Shown here one piece after another: positions 1 through 11,579 of a stretch of 64,000 nt of DNA; position 1 is the first letter of the stretch, and each line of letters starts with the position of its first letter. The notes beneath the pieces are model-generated. The model searched no databases, was not told the origin of the DNA, and was given only the letters and a program-made list of their open reading frames with translations. The stretch is from Cyclina sinensis (lineage: Eukaryota; Mollusca; Bivalvia; Venerida; Veneridae): positions 12,565,796 through 12,629,795 of the forward strand of contig JAAONU010000009.1 in the NCBI GenBank assembly GCA_012932295.1, read 5' to 3'. The position numbers were made by a program, and so were the translations under genes.

Positions 1-2025
1 TTGGGAAATACATTGAAAATCTTGTAATTTTACAAATTGTCGTGTGCGTGATGATTGCGAGTTTAGAATGATCTCTATAATGGTTTTAGTCATGCTGCAT
101 AGTTTAATGTCATGATTCCTGTTGCAAAAATATCTTGTCTGTCTCTGAGATCAAGAAACATTTGACATGCAATGTTCGCATGCTTAATCATTTTGGTAAA
201 ACAAAATAAGCTGAAATGCATAACTGTAACACTTAAAATGCCGGATAAAAGAATTTCGCCTTTAATTTCTATTTACCTACTGAAAGATATTCTTCAAAAC
301 CTGATACCATTCTTATTTACTTTTATGCATTTAGGGATCGCCTAAAGATTATGAAAAGAGCACTGTTTTAGACAAGTTATAAAGTGGCTATTTTAACAAC
401 TGCAGGGGCAAAGTACTATAACATGTTTTTCATTTTTAAAAAATGAACACAGCAAATTACAATTAAAGGAAATGGAATAAAAATGGTTCTGGCAGTTAGA
501 GGCTTGTAATTGCACAAAGTCACTTGAATATGTTGGAGAGAAATGAAAACACTGCTCTAATTCAGTCTTGAATGATAAGTTCTTTATACAGGCCATTGAG
601 TTCCTCCAACACATGTTTAGTTAAGTATATTACCGTTTCAGACATAGTTTCACTCTTTCATTTTTTTATAAAAACTAAAATGCGGATATTAAAGAACAAA
701 ATAGAGTTTTTTAAAGTCGCACATTTATACATTTTGGTTAAATCTGCGCCACTTGTGTTTGTTTCGGTTTATGATTATTAGAAAAATTCAGAGACATGCT
801 CCAATGAATGCTTTTATGAAACATACGCAAATTCTGATATACTGAAACAAAACTTGAAAGCACTATCTGCTACAAACACACACACACACACATTATGTCA
901 TTATGTCTGTATTTACTCCTAGGTCTGCAGCTGATGCTCCTTTACAATTACTTCTGGAAACCCCGAAGGGCCCTTTTGAGTTGCGTCTACCAACTTATGA
1001 CTAATGACTTCAGAGTTATGGCTTGTGACTTTCTAGTTTTGATTTTAACTGTACTTAACAGAGAATTTTAAAACATTTGTAGCATTTTAAAGAAGTCCAT
1101 GGAACCGAGAGGGAGGTGGTTGACTGCGACATATCAGATCCACATCATCATAATGTCAATACCGAGGAAGCTGTTAAAATAGTATCTGCACAAATATTGT
1201 CAGAAAATGATGTGGGACCCTAATCAGCAACGGACATAATAGATTGTTTTACTAAATTAACTTTTACAATTGTTTAATAGTAACTGGGGATCTTTGAAAC
1301 TTTGAAATTGCCAAAATGTGTGATATGTGGCTTTCAAGAGTGACAGTATTGAATACAATGATATACAATTACACATAAAAGAGAAATGCTAATACTTTTA
1401 AGTTAACTTTAGCACAACGTTATTAAGGTGATTTTTTTGTGATCCATCAGTGCCCGCTTGCGTCGTTCGTCGCCAACGTTTGAATTAAACATCGTCCCAT
1501 AGAACTTAAGTAACATGGCAGAAAATAGCCTTGTATGAAGTTCGTCAAAAGTTGTTCAAAGAATTTTATTCTATACAGAAATATGGTTGCATTAGTAACA
1601 AGATTAATAAAAAAAACCTTAAACTTCAGGTCTGAGATCACTTGACCCAGACCTCAATTGTCTTAGACCTCAATGACGACTTTTCAAATTCTGTTCTTAA
1701 TATAACTTTTAGAAAATTTTGATTTTCAGAGGAATTAATAAGGATTTTTAAAAGTTCTACTTCTGCGAAACTGCATGGTCCAGTGTTCTGTAATTTTCAA
1801 TAAAGTATTGACCTCTAACAGGTTAGGACAAATAATATCCTTGGCTTATTTGATTTGCTGCACTCTAGGAGTCAAACGTTAAACACGTATTAATGCAGTT
1901 TTATAAAGAAAATATGTTAAGATCTTTAAAACTCACCTTGTTTGAAAAACATAAGGCTCATAGTTCTTGTCAGAAGCCATAAGACTAAGACTTCTGAAAT
2001 CTGGTACGAAACATTGACCAATATT
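1..2025. other. Unannotated AT-rich sequence
   Basis: No coding region, RNA gene or convincing repeat boundary is visible. Short open frames on both strands have no recognisable domain and no splice context. The only simple repeat is a short CA run near 876-891. It may contain old dispersed repeats that I cannot delimit without a library. Confidence 0.6.
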
Positions 2026-2029
2026 ATTC

Positions 2030-2310
2030 TAATTATGCCCCTGGCGTTATTTTGTCCGCCCAATATATTTGGTGTGGAGGTTGGTCATGACCAGTAGATG
2101 ACCCCTATTTATTTTGAGGTCACTAGGTCAAAGGTCATGGTGACAGGAGCTTTGACTAAAGAAAGCTTGTCCGCCCAATAATTGAAGAATCCTTTGACCT
2201 TCAGTCTTCATATTTGGTATGGAGGTTGGTCATGACTAGTACATGCCACCTACTGATTTTAAGGTCACTAGGTTAAAGGTCATGGTTACAGTGGCTTTCA
2301 CTCAAAAACC
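2030..2310 (+). repeat. AGGTCA-rich dispersed repeat, two units
   Basis: Two similar segments follow each other. Each runs from a 'tgtccgcccaat' start through 'ggaggttggtcatgac' to a block with the consensus 'aggtcactaggtcaaaggtcatgg'-like half-sites (split here only for description). The same vocabulary recurs at 3420-4216 and 22140-22400, so this is one family. It is non-coding and carries stops in all frames. Confidence 0.7.
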
Positions 2311-2389
2311 TGACCTCCAAGTTACGCGGCATAAATGAGTAAAATGACTTAAATCCATTAAAAACATGTAATAAAAAGAAAATTTCTTA

Positions 2390-2740
2390 TACCCCCGCAC
2401 AACAAAGTTGTAAGAGGGGTATACTGGAATCAACTTGTCCGTCCGTCCATCTGTCCATCCGTCCGTCAGATTTTCCTTGTCCGCCCAATAACTTAGCAAT
2501 CCTTTGGCCCACAGGGGGGTTCAAGTCATGCAATGGCAGTTTCAGTTTTGAGGTAGTAGGTCAAAGGTAATGGTTACGTTGATCTTTGCCACCAAAAACA
2601 TGAAGAATACATAACTAAGCAATGTACTGGCTTACTACCCTCAGAGTTGGCAGGGAGGTTGTCCATGACCTCTAAATGACCTCAGTTGATTCTGACAAAG
2701 CGCTATGCGGGGGTATTCACGCCATGACAGTGGCAGTTCT
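2390..2740 (+). repeat. Dispersed repeat with GTCC run
   Basis: This segment begins near 'acccccgcacaac' and includes a run of GTCC/GTCCATC tetramers at about 2438-2468, followed by 'gtccgcccaataact' as in the adjacent repeat. Similar GTCC runs head other dispersed repeats in the window (13260-13310, 39710-39765, 44655-44690). I read it as a transposable-element remnant of unknown class. Confidence 0.55.
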
Positions 2741-3419
2741 AGTTCAAACAGTGCAGATCAGGGACACTTTTTCTGAGATTATGTGAAAACAAAAGCATAT
2801 TTCTAAAGAGAAACCTGTCAAGCAGACGATTTGAATTCAAATATTCCCCGGGAGGAGTGGCTATCACTAATTACCATTCTGTTTGTAAACAAAACTATGT
2901 GGCATTGTTTTCATCATTTTGCTGGTAACATGCAGAATGAAATTCTTTGACATTGATGACAGTTTTATTCCAAATAATGTAGGAAGATTAATCCATCAGA
3001 TTGTGCTAAAATACAGACTAATTATGTCCTTCAATGTGAAAAGTAACTTTGTCAGTGCACAATTTAAATTTGATTAACCGTTATGCTACAAGAATTCTTA
3101 ATAAAAACACAATAAATTAACAGTTTGTTTTGACTGGGATACAAGTTACACAATACACAAATATTCAAATTCAACTTCTTTCTTAGAAAACAATTTACCA
3201 TCCTCATGCAGTTCACCATTCTCTTTTACCTTTATAGATTTTCTGTTAGTCTTATCTCTGAAAATGAAAACTCACTTGCTTTTTCTTTTGTTATTCTATA
3301 ATTTAAATATTTTTATCAGGTTTTCTTCAATAATTCCAGACATCTTAACATTCAGACTGTTTTAAGTTAACCATAACTACAAACTGTTCCTAGTTTTACT
3401 ATTTTCCCTCCTTTTTTCT

Positions 3420-4216
3420 AACCAACAGACCTTTGACCCATGCACCATATCTGCAAGACCTCAGACATATGCTATTTAATATCAAATTCATTTGGTGAAC
3501 TTATCTTTATTACCTGTAGATAACCTTTATAGTTTTTCAGGTCACCAGGTCAAAGGTCAAGGTCAGAGAGACATTGAACAGCAAAACGGTTTCCAATCAG
3601 TAAGTATAGAACCCTTGGTCCCAGGTTCTTCAAACTTAGTGTGTAGGTTGGTCATATCAGTAGATGACCTCTAAAGTTTTTCAGGTCACCAGGTCACAGT
3701 TACCGTGAAAAGCAAAATGATTTCTAATTAATAACTATAGAACGCTTGGGTCCAGGTTTCAAAAACTTGGTATATAAGTTGCCCATGACCAGTAGATGAC
3801 TCTTATAGCTTTTCAGGTCAAAGTTCAAGGTCGCAGTGGCCTTATATAGTGAAATATTGTCCGATCAATTACTATAGAACACTTGGGCCCAGTCCTCAAA
3901 ACTTCATCGGTAGGTTGTTCATGACATCCTTGAGCCCAGGTTCGTCAGTCTTAGCATGTAGGTTTGTCAGTAAATGACAACTATCGTTTTTCAGGTCTTT
4001 GGGTGAAAGGTATGGGTCACAGTGACGTTGAAAGGCAAAATGGTTTCCGATTAATAAGTGTAGAACGCTTGGGTCCATGTTCCTCAAACTTTGTATATAA
4101 GCTGTACATTACATGTAGATGAGCTTTTAAGTTTTCCACGTCACCAGGTCAAAGGCCATGGTCACGGTGTCCTTGAATACCAAAATGGTTTCCGATCAAT
4201 AACCATAGAACGCTTT
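3420..4216 (+). repeat. Tandem AGGTCA-rich repeat, about 145-bp unit
   Basis: The motif 'tttttcaggtcaccagg' or a close variant recurs at about 3535, 3678, 3811, 3989 and 4133, giving a spacing near 145 bp over about 5.5 units. Each unit also holds 'tagaacgcttggg' and 'ggttggtcatgacc'-like blocks. The array is interrupted at 4217 by the LINE and its broken unit resumes at 9164. The repeated AGGTCA hexamers resemble nuclear-receptor half-sites, but there is no evidence of function. Confidence 0.75.
4204..4216. repeat. Left target-site duplication of LINE
   Basis: The 13-base sequence 'catagaacgcttt' abuts the 16-T tract that is the poly(A) tail of the minus-strand LINE. The same 13 bases occur at 9164-9176 on the far side. 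The last T bases are ambiguous because they merge with the tail. Confidence 0.85.
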
Positions 4217-4403
4217 TTTTTTTTTTTTTATTTCAAACAATTAACAAAAATATTTACATACAAGCTCCATGGTTTTTCAAAGTACTATACTAACAAAGTT
4301 AGTTACTACTATCTAAAGAAATTAATATCAGATAACAACTAAACGTAAATAAGAAAAAAGAAGAGGATAGGTTAGAGAACAGTTTACTTTGGTATCTATA
4401 GAT

Positions 4404-5651
4404 TTATAAAAGTAGAGGTAAAAAAGTTGTCCAATCTCTGTTAAAAATTTCAATTGTATCTTTTTTCAACGCTGTGTATTTTTCTAGTTTTAATCGAACG
4501 ATGAATTTCTGTTTAAAAACGTGTATATCCGGGGTCATGTTTTTTGTTTTACATCTGTATATATAGTGTTTAGAAAAAAGTAATATATAAGACACTACTT
4601 TATCATTGGAATGAAAAAACGTTAAAAATCTATCATATTCTATATTTGTATTGAAGGTCATAGCCCATTTGAACAGTTGGGTCCAGAAATTTTGTACCTG
4701 TGAACAGTCCCAAAATAAATGTTCTAAACTTTCCACAGCCATATTACAAAAACCACACAGGCTAGATTCAACTAAGCCACATTTGAATAAGAACTTATTG
4801 GTTGCAACATTTCTATGTAAAAAGTTAAAATAGAAAGTTTGAAGAAAATTATCATTGCAACAAACGAAAGCATTTTTAAATATGTCTGACCAATTAAATA
4901 TTTTATCTGGGAAGAAAGTTTCCCATTTTATTTGCGCTTTCGATTGTCCCATCGAAATGTAGACTTTTTTCTGTATATATGTTAATTTTTTGTTTAAGTA
5001 ACTTGGTTTAGTTTTAGTAATCATGTCGTATATACATAGTTCATTTGTTAGCTGTGCCAAGTTTACAGAATTAGGAGTTCTAATCCACTCTTTTGGTATT
5101 GCTGAAATCAACCTGTTGTAGTTCAGAAATTCAGAATCAGGTATTTTGTATATGTTTTTTAATTGGCTGAATGTTTTAAATCGTTTAGTTTCTTCATTAT
5201 AAATATCTTTTATCTGAATAATATTTTTCTTTATCCAAACAGGAAAGTGCAAAACTGATTTGTTGTTTCGTATGTGTGAGTTATTCCATATTATTTGAGT
5301 TCTAATATTTTGAGGGTTGTTGTTAAAATTGATTTTGCTCCAAGCGATGAATACGTCTTTAATGAACAGGTTTTTAATGTTGAGTCGCAAGATATCAGGT
5401 GTACTAATGTTACATTTAAACAAATCTATTTTTGATATTTTTTTAATCAGTTTGTCTATTATTTCTTTCCATGTCCCTTTATTTTTTGTATTAGTTATTC
5501 GATTTATCCAGCTTGATTTTATAGAGTTAAGGTATATCGGAATATCTATCATATTTATTCCACCATCCTCAATATTTTGAATTATAGTATTCCTTTTTAC
5601 TTTATCTCTTTTCGAGTTCCAGATAAAGCTGTAACTCTCTTGTGTTAACAT
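4404..5651 (-). pseudogene. LINE ORF2 C-terminal region (thumb and Cys/His motif)
   Basis: This 415-residue open stretch is the C-terminal third of the ORF2-type protein. It starts in the region after the reverse-transcriptase fingers and palm ('SYSFIWNSKRDKVKR') and ends about 175 bp before the poly(A) tail. Around residues 290-320 it carries a Cys-x-x-Cys followed by a His and a Cys ('CGFCNMAVESLEHLFWDC'), the usual Cys/His box near the C-terminus of L1-type proteins, thought to bind RNA. The start is only the first Met after a frame break; the true reading frame enters from upstream near 5880. Lysine- and asparagine-rich composition matches the rest of the element. Confidence 0.85.
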
Positions 5652-5892
5652 TTTTATAATATGTTCCGAAGGATTTGGAAGGACTGAGAATAAATATGTT
5701 AATTTTGGAAGAATTAATGATTTATATACAGATACTTTACCTATGAGTGTTAAATGTTTTGTTTTCCACCTGTTTATGTCATTTTGAAATTGATTTATTC
5801 TAGGGGTGTAATTTAATTCAAGAATTTTTTCTGTATTTGCGTGGAAAGTTATTCCTAGTGTTTTTGCACTTTCAGATGTCTATAAAATGTGT
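5652..5892 (-). pseudogene. LINE reverse-transcriptase thumb, frame-broken segment
   Basis: Between the two longer open stretches the minus strand still encodes thumb-like sequence ('RWKTKHLTLIGKVSVYKS') in one frame, then 'LPKLTYLFSVLPNPSE'. A stop and frame change near 5885 separate it from the palm. It belongs to the same LINE protein and is not a separate gene. Confidence 0.75.
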
Positions 5893-6832
5893 CTATATTT
5901 TTTTTACAATGTCGTGTTGATTTCTCATTGAACCTATTCTGAGAACAGTGCACTTATTGTAATTTAGGTTTAAACCTGATACATGAGAAAATTCTTCAAA
6001 AACTTGCATCATTTCTTCAAAACTTTCAGCAGAGCCATCCAACAGTATTGTAGCATCATCTGCAAACATACTGTTTTTTATCTCTGTTCCTAAGATTTCA
6101 ATACCTTTTATTTTTTTGTTTTCCCTTATTTCTACAGATAATAACTCTATTGCTAAGATAAATACTATAGGGCGATAGAGGACAGCCTTGCCTAACTCCC
6201 CGAGTGACATTGAAAGAGTCTGAAAGAAACCCGTTGTATAATATACAACTTGATGGCTTATTGTAAAATACCTTTATCCATCTTTTTAGCATGTTGCCAA
6301 AGTTAAAAACTTTTAGTGTATCCTGAATGTAAGAATGGTCGAGACTATCAAACGCCTTTTCAAAATCTGCAAAAAATAAAGGTCCGGGTGTATAATTTTG
6401 TTCAGAATGTTCAATGACATCATACAGGGTTCTAATATTTTCTCCTATGTATCTACCTTTTATGAATCCATTTTGACTATTGTCAATTAAAACATCTAGC
6501 ACTGACTTTATTCTATTGGCTATTACTTTTGCAATTATTTTATAATCAACATTTAACAAACTAATAGGTCTCCAATTATTTAATGATGTTAGGTCTTTAT
6601 TTGCTTTAGGTAAAACAGTGATTAAACTCTGTGCCTGTAGTTGACTTAATGAACCATTGTGATACGAAAAATTAAAAGATTCAAGTAGGTCGGTTTTTAT
6701 GTCATTCCAAAATATTTTATAAAACTCTACGTTTAAACCATCAGAACCAGGGCTTTTGCCATTTTTCATTTCTCTTACTGCATTTTTACATTCTGTTTCA
6801 TTTATCAATCCTTCGCAGACGTTTTTTTTCAT
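5893..6832 (-). pseudogene. LINE reverse-transcriptase domain with frameshift
   Basis: Two overlapping minus-strand frames together cover the reverse-transcriptase core. The first (6098-6832) has the fingers motif 'GKSPGSDGLNVEFYK', the 'WRPISLLNVDYKIIAK' block, motif A 'FFADFEKAFDSLDHSY' with the catalytic aspartate, and 'GVRQGCPLSPY'. The second (5893-6210) has motif C 'MFADDATILLDGS' with both catalytic aspartates. The frame changes near 6190-6210, so the active enzyme could not be made. Downstream it breaks again near 5890. Confidence 0.9.
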
Positions 6833-7492
6833 TTTCCGTTAACTTTTTTATATTTGTATTTACTAGAAAATTATATTTAGATTCGGTCTGTTGTTTTGCC
6901 TGATAAAGTTTTTCATAATATTTTTTTTGTTCTATTAGTATTTCACTTTGATCAGTAATAATGTCACCATCAATATTTAAACATTTTATTATTTTATTTT
7001 CTGCATTTTTTGTTTCTAGACTCTTAAGATATTTTATGTTTCTTTCTTCGTTATCTAACTTATAACTTTTTATTCTTGTTATAATGCCATTTATATATGT
7101 GTTGTATAAGTCGTCAAGTTCTGTTTTTTTTGTGTTCAGGATTCTGGCTTGAGCCTCGTTATAATTATCTGCTAATTTCTCTTCTAAATTTTCAATTTCA
7201 TTTAGAAGTTTTATTTCTTGTTCTTTTTCTTGTTTCTTTTTGTATTTTGCATATTTTATTGATTCATTTCTAACAGTGCTTTTAATAATTTCCCATCTGA
7301 TCTGTGGGTTAGCATCTTTATTTATTTCACGTATTTCTATAATTGACTTTTGCATTTTTTCTTTATATTCATTATCTAAAAGTAAACTATTATTTAACTT
7401 AAATATGCCTGGTCCCCTTTGAACCGGTTCAAAATCAACTTCCATGTATACTATTGAGTGATCAGACTTAAAGCTCGGTTTGATATCTATTT
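6798..7492 (-). pseudogene. LINE endonuclease end and linker
   Basis: The open frame 6798-7445 encodes a lysine- and glutamate-rich, probably coiled-coil linker between endonuclease and reverse transcriptase ('KYKKKQEKEQEIKLLNEI'). Upstream in the same frame, to about 7580, it reads through 'SDHSIVYMEV', the Ser-Asp-His signature that closes an AP-type endonuclease active site. A frame change near 6830 separates it from the reverse transcriptase and another near 7570 separates it from the middle of the endonuclease. Confidence 0.82.
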
Positions 7493-8153
7493 TTATAACT
7501 GAATTTGAAATAAATTTTGAGACAAATAAATAGTCAAGTCTGCAAGCAATTTCAGTTCGTACAGAAGAACGCCAAGTAATTTTTTATTATCAGAATTATA
7601 AGTTCTATATACATCTGTCAGATCATGTTCTTCTAATATGGATTTTATTTTTCTACGACATTTCAAGTGAGTATTCTTATTTCCACCTTGCTTGTCTATT
7701 TCAGGATTTAAGGGAAGGTTTATATCCCCACCCATCAAAACAGACATGTTAGATTTATCTTTTAAAAAAAATTCAAGTTTGTTGAATTAATGTTGTGTCA
7801 TCTTTATTTGGGCCATAAATATTTATAAGTAATATGTCTTTGTTTTGAATTTGAACATGAACTGCTAGTAATCGTCCTATTTCAATTTCGTAGACTGTTA
7901 CAATTTTTATGTTAGAACTGTTTTTTATAAGAATCGCTACGCCGGCTTGATTTGAACTGTTGCCACTGCATATTATTTCGCCAATATTCCAATCTTTCTT
8001 CCATTTTTCTTTGTCTAGACTTTTATAATGTATTTCTTGAAGCATACTTATATCAGCACTTTGTGTTTTAAGCCATTTAAAGACTGCATTTCTTTTCTTT
8101 TTGTTTGAAATTCCGTTTACATTGTATGTCACAACTACTGTTTTATTATACAT
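7493..8153 (-). pseudogene. LINE AP-like endonuclease, N-terminal and middle parts
   Basis: The frame starting at 8153 has the N-terminal signature of an apurinic/apyrimidinic-type endonuclease: 'TYNVNGI', then 'MLQEIHY' with the catalytic glutamate, and 'INIYGPN'. One frame change near 7770 leads into a second stretch with 'MGGDINLPLN', the Asp-x-Asn box in variant form. These nucleases nick the target DNA to prime reverse transcription. The Met at 8153 is a plausible true start because it directly precedes the first conserved strand and no open frame extends upstream. Confidence 0.88.
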
Positions 8154-8334
8154 AATAGTAATTTAGGTAATAGTCAGACACAGGTGACACCAAAGTAATC
8201 AGAGTAAGACAGAAAAAAAATAAACAAGAACAATCATTATGAAAAAACAAAAAGCTTCCTGTTTGAAAGGAATAAACTAGACTTATTTTTTAACAATCTA
8301 TAAAATACAGTTGCTGTTAGTGCTGCTTATACTA

Positions 8335-9163
8335 TTTGCTCGTTATTGTTGGTCTAATCATATGCTTGAATTATTATTTTTTTTTATCTTTGTTACAGTA
8401 GATATAGTTTTTTTCATACTCTTTGAATGACTATACGCAGACTATCAAACCAAGAGAGTTAATGATCGTCATTCTACAAAACAATTCGCTGAATTAGCAT
8501 CACAATAAAATATATACTAACACAGGTAGAACAATAAAGAATACTAATGATATTGGGCATATTTCCCATTTTTAAGTTCGTGCATCACACTTAATGTAAC
8601 CTTGTCACCTATCAGCCTAGCAAAAAAGTGATATAAATTCCTCTAGTTAATTATCAGAATACTTATACAAATATACACACTCACACATACATACACATAT
8701 ACACACATACACGTTATTGTTGGTCTATTCATATGCTTGAATTATTTTTTTAATCTTTGTTACAGTAGATATGGGTTTTTTAAATACTCTTTGAATGACT
8801 GTACGCAGACTATTCATATGCTTGAATTATTATTGTTTTTAATCTATGTTACAGTAGATATAGGATTTTTTATGCTCTTTGAATGACTTTACGCAGACTA
8901 TCAACAAAGAGCGTAAATGATCGTCATTCTACAAAACAATTCGTTGAACTAGCATCACAATAAAATATATACTAACACCAAGTAGAATAATAAAGAATAC
9001 TAATGATATTGGGCATATTTCCCATTTTTAAGTTCGTGCATCACACTTAATGCAACCTTATCGCCTATCAGCCTAGCAAAAAAGTGATATAAATTCCTCT
9101 TTAAAAGAATACTTATACAAATATAAACACTTACAGATACATACTCATATACACATACACACA
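8335..9163 (-). repeat. Duplicated 5' leader of the LINE (monomer-like)
   Basis: The block starting at 8341 ('cgttattgttggtct') recurs at 8712, 371 bp further on, and the two copies stay highly similar through 'gatattgggcatatttccc' to a CA/TA-rich microsatellite. Within the second copy an 85-bp segment ('ttcatatgcttgaatta', 8728 and 8813) is duplicated again. The block lies just upstream of the endonuclease start in element orientation, where some L1 elements carry tandem promoter monomers. No ORF1 is found here. Confidence 0.78.
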
Positions 9164-9176
9164 CATAGAACGCTTT
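9164..9176. repeat. Right target-site duplication of LINE
   Basis: 'catagaacgcttt' matches 4204-4216 exactly. The interrupted host repeat resumes after it ('cctaaaaacttcatgg', comparable with 'cctcaaaacttcatcgg' near 3893). Confidence 0.85.
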
Positions 9177-9289
9177 GTTCCATCTCCTAAAAACTTCATG
9201 GATGCAACTAGGAATAAGGCGCGCTAAGGAGGGCATATATGTTTTACAAACATCTCTTGTTGATTTTTAGACATTGGTATATCCAAAAC

Positions 9290-9905
9290 ATTGTTTATAC
9301 CAGGTACGAGTTTTATTTGTTCAAAGTTAAAGTTTGATTTTATGTAAACAGAGTGGGTTTTTATGATATCTAGTTCAGTTACGAATATGGACCATCGTTA
9401 GTCAAAAACTAGGTCACAGGGTCTAAGCATATTAAAACTTAAAACACTCTGGATGCAACATTTTCTTCCAAAAAGTGTTGAAAATTTGTCAGAATGATTG
9501 TCTTATAGTTATCTAGGTCAAGTTCGAATATGGGTCATCTAGGATCAAAAACTAGGCCATATTCTGGAGGCTACATTCCTTTAACTGTCATGACAATTTG
9601 TCATAATGTTTGTTTTGATGATAACTAGGCTAGGTTTGAATATATGTCATCAGGGGTCAAAAATTAGGACATCAAGTCCAAACACAGATTTACCTTGTTA
9701 ACTACCTAGAAGCCAAATTGTTGTCCAAATGTTGACCAAATGACATGAAAACTTGTCAGAAAGTTTGTCTTGATGATCTCTAGGTCGAGGTTGAATATGG
9801 GTCATTTCATTTCTTTAACTAACCTTATCCATCATTGGTTCCATAGTTATGACCTCTTACGCAGTTGAGCGATTCAAGGCCATCATGACCCTCTTGTTTG
9901 ACTTA
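9290..9905 (+). repeat. Dispersed repeat ending in GGCCATCATG..CCCTCTTGTT
   Basis: Internal sub-repeats carry 'ctaggtcaagttcgaatatg', 'gggtcatctagg' and 'caaaaactagg'. The right end is 'ggccatcatgaccctcttg'. A second member at about 51770-52182 shares the same internal phrases and ends 'gcccatcatggccctcttg'. It is non-coding. Class is unknown, but a shared defined end implies a mobile origin. Confidence 0.7.
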
Positions 9906-10194
9906 TTTACTGTTAAAAATGGAATTTCTTCACGTTTAAGAAAAATGCTTGAACAGATAGCATTCATATTCTGAATGTGTATGTATCTTATAAAACTACA
10001 GGTTACTTGCAAAACTTGGGCATGCCACATCCAAATTATCAGAGTTATAACCCTTTTTAGACTAAATTTCTGATAAAAACAAAATTTCTTCACATTTATA
10101 GGGTTATGTTTTGTAGCATGCTGTTCATTAAATATAAGTAACAGTTATACTGTTTTTGACATTTCACCTCTCTGTTCTTACATTTTAATCATCT

Positions 10195-10440
10195 GCTTAT
10201 GATCTTCTATCGTTATTTTGGGAATGGCGGGGGCAGATGTGTCCAATGCACACATTTCTAGTGAATAGCTATTTTTGATAGTTTTATATTTTAAAAATAA
10301 AGATAATGTTAACAAATATATTTATTTGGGGTATGGCGGGGGCAGATGTATCCAATGCACACATTTCTAGTGAATAGCTTTTTTTATAGTTTTTTATATT
10401 AAAAAAAAAGATAATATTAACAAATATGGTTGTTGTTGTT
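10195..10440 (+). repeat. Local duplication of about 115 bp
   Basis: The phrase 'atggcgggggcagatgt' occurs at about 10224 and 10334, each followed by 'tccaatgcacacatttctag', 'tgaatagct' and an AT-rich tail. This is a simple two-copy tandem duplication with no coding content. Confidence 0.75.
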
Positions 10441-10499
10441 GTTTTTGCATTTGTGGGTAACTTACTGTCGGCTAAAGTTTTACCCCTCTTTACAGTTGT

Positions 10500-11370
10500 A
10501 TTCATATCAGGGTAAGTATACTTTCCTATAATTACTGGAAAGAACTATACTGTACGAGACTCCAAATGTTACCAATAAACTACCAACTGAACTTACAATC
10601 TTAATCAGTACTGCATCAATCATGGTTGGTATAATTGTACTCTTGTACTTTTCTAGAACATATAGTTGGAGTACCACAGTGTTTTAGAAAAATAAGTGGA
10701 ATTGTCAATACCTGAATTTGATAACTGTTGAAAATAAACAAGATTCATGATAGTCAGTAATGAGTAGAGTGTTTAGTAATTATGTAAAAACTCATTTCCA
10801 ATGAAGTTTTGACTATAATTTATGGTACAGCCAGTCATTAAAGACTTTTACCATATTCAGCTTAATGGGACTAGCTAAAGTAGACCTCTGTTGTACAAAG
10901 GACAAGTTTAACTTAAAAAGCTAGTAGCGACTCGCTTAGATATTTATATTCAGTAACTATGGGTGACTGTGTCGCAGCTTACTCTTCTACTACCACTCAC
11001 ACAAAGAGTTAATTTACTATCGGCATTTCGGTAACATATGAATGTTGCAATACCATACACTGTTGAAAGAAGCAAGAAGTCATTACAGATTGCTTGATAA
11101 ATGTAAGAACGGTATTAGAGAAAGCATACCATGAGCTTGTCTGTATTGTAATGCACTAGTCAACTGCAACACCCCATCCCCTGGACCGTGGAATAGCTGT
11201 GACATTGACCTTGTATATTTGAATGCATTGCAGATATATAGAAATGACGACGACAACAGTTTTGATCAAACACAAGGTAACTGTGAGCATATATACGAGG
11301 AAAAGGTGCACTTGTGCAGTCCGTTTATAAGCTGCTGTTTCCTATAAAAGCACTTATGGTTTGGTATGAT
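10500..11370. other. Unannotated sequence
   Basis: No recognisable coding or structural feature. Short open frames are not supported by domain or splice evidence. Confidence 0.55.
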
Positions 11371-11372
11371 AC

Positions 11373-11375
<3 letters not shown>

Positions 11376-11450
<75 letters not shown>
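11376..11450. repeat. (TA)n microsatellite, about 37 repeats
   Basis: An uninterrupted alternation of T and A for about 75 bases. It produces spurious open frames of alternating Tyr and Ile on both strands, which I do not treat as genes. Confidence 0.98.
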
Positions 11451-11453
<3 letters not shown>

Positions 11454-11579
11454 GTAATTTCCGCTTCCCATCTGGAATATATCCTTTATCTAATGTGCTC
11501 ACTATAATTAAAACAACAGAAGTACATTTCTTATGTATTTTTGAAAGAGAATGTCAATTTCGTAGGGCGCGGTCACAGT

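Larger units (their letters stand above)
4217..9163 (-). mobile_element. L1-like non-LTR retrotransposon, near full length but dead
   Basis: The element lies on the minus strand. Its 5' end is near 9163 and its 3' end is a poly(A) tail (T run at 4214-4229). In 5' to 3' order it has a duplicated leader (8335-9163), an AP-type endonuclease, a linker, a reverse transcriptase with the FADD catalytic box, and a C-terminal Cys/His motif region. Poly(A) tail, domain order and the 'LTLIGK'-type thumb region suggest the L1/Tx1 group; this assignment is by eye. At least five frame breaks inactivate the ORF2-type reading frame. No ORF1 is visible between the leader and the endonuclease. Flanking 13-bp duplications and the interrupted host repeat define the insertion. 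Confidence 0.88.
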
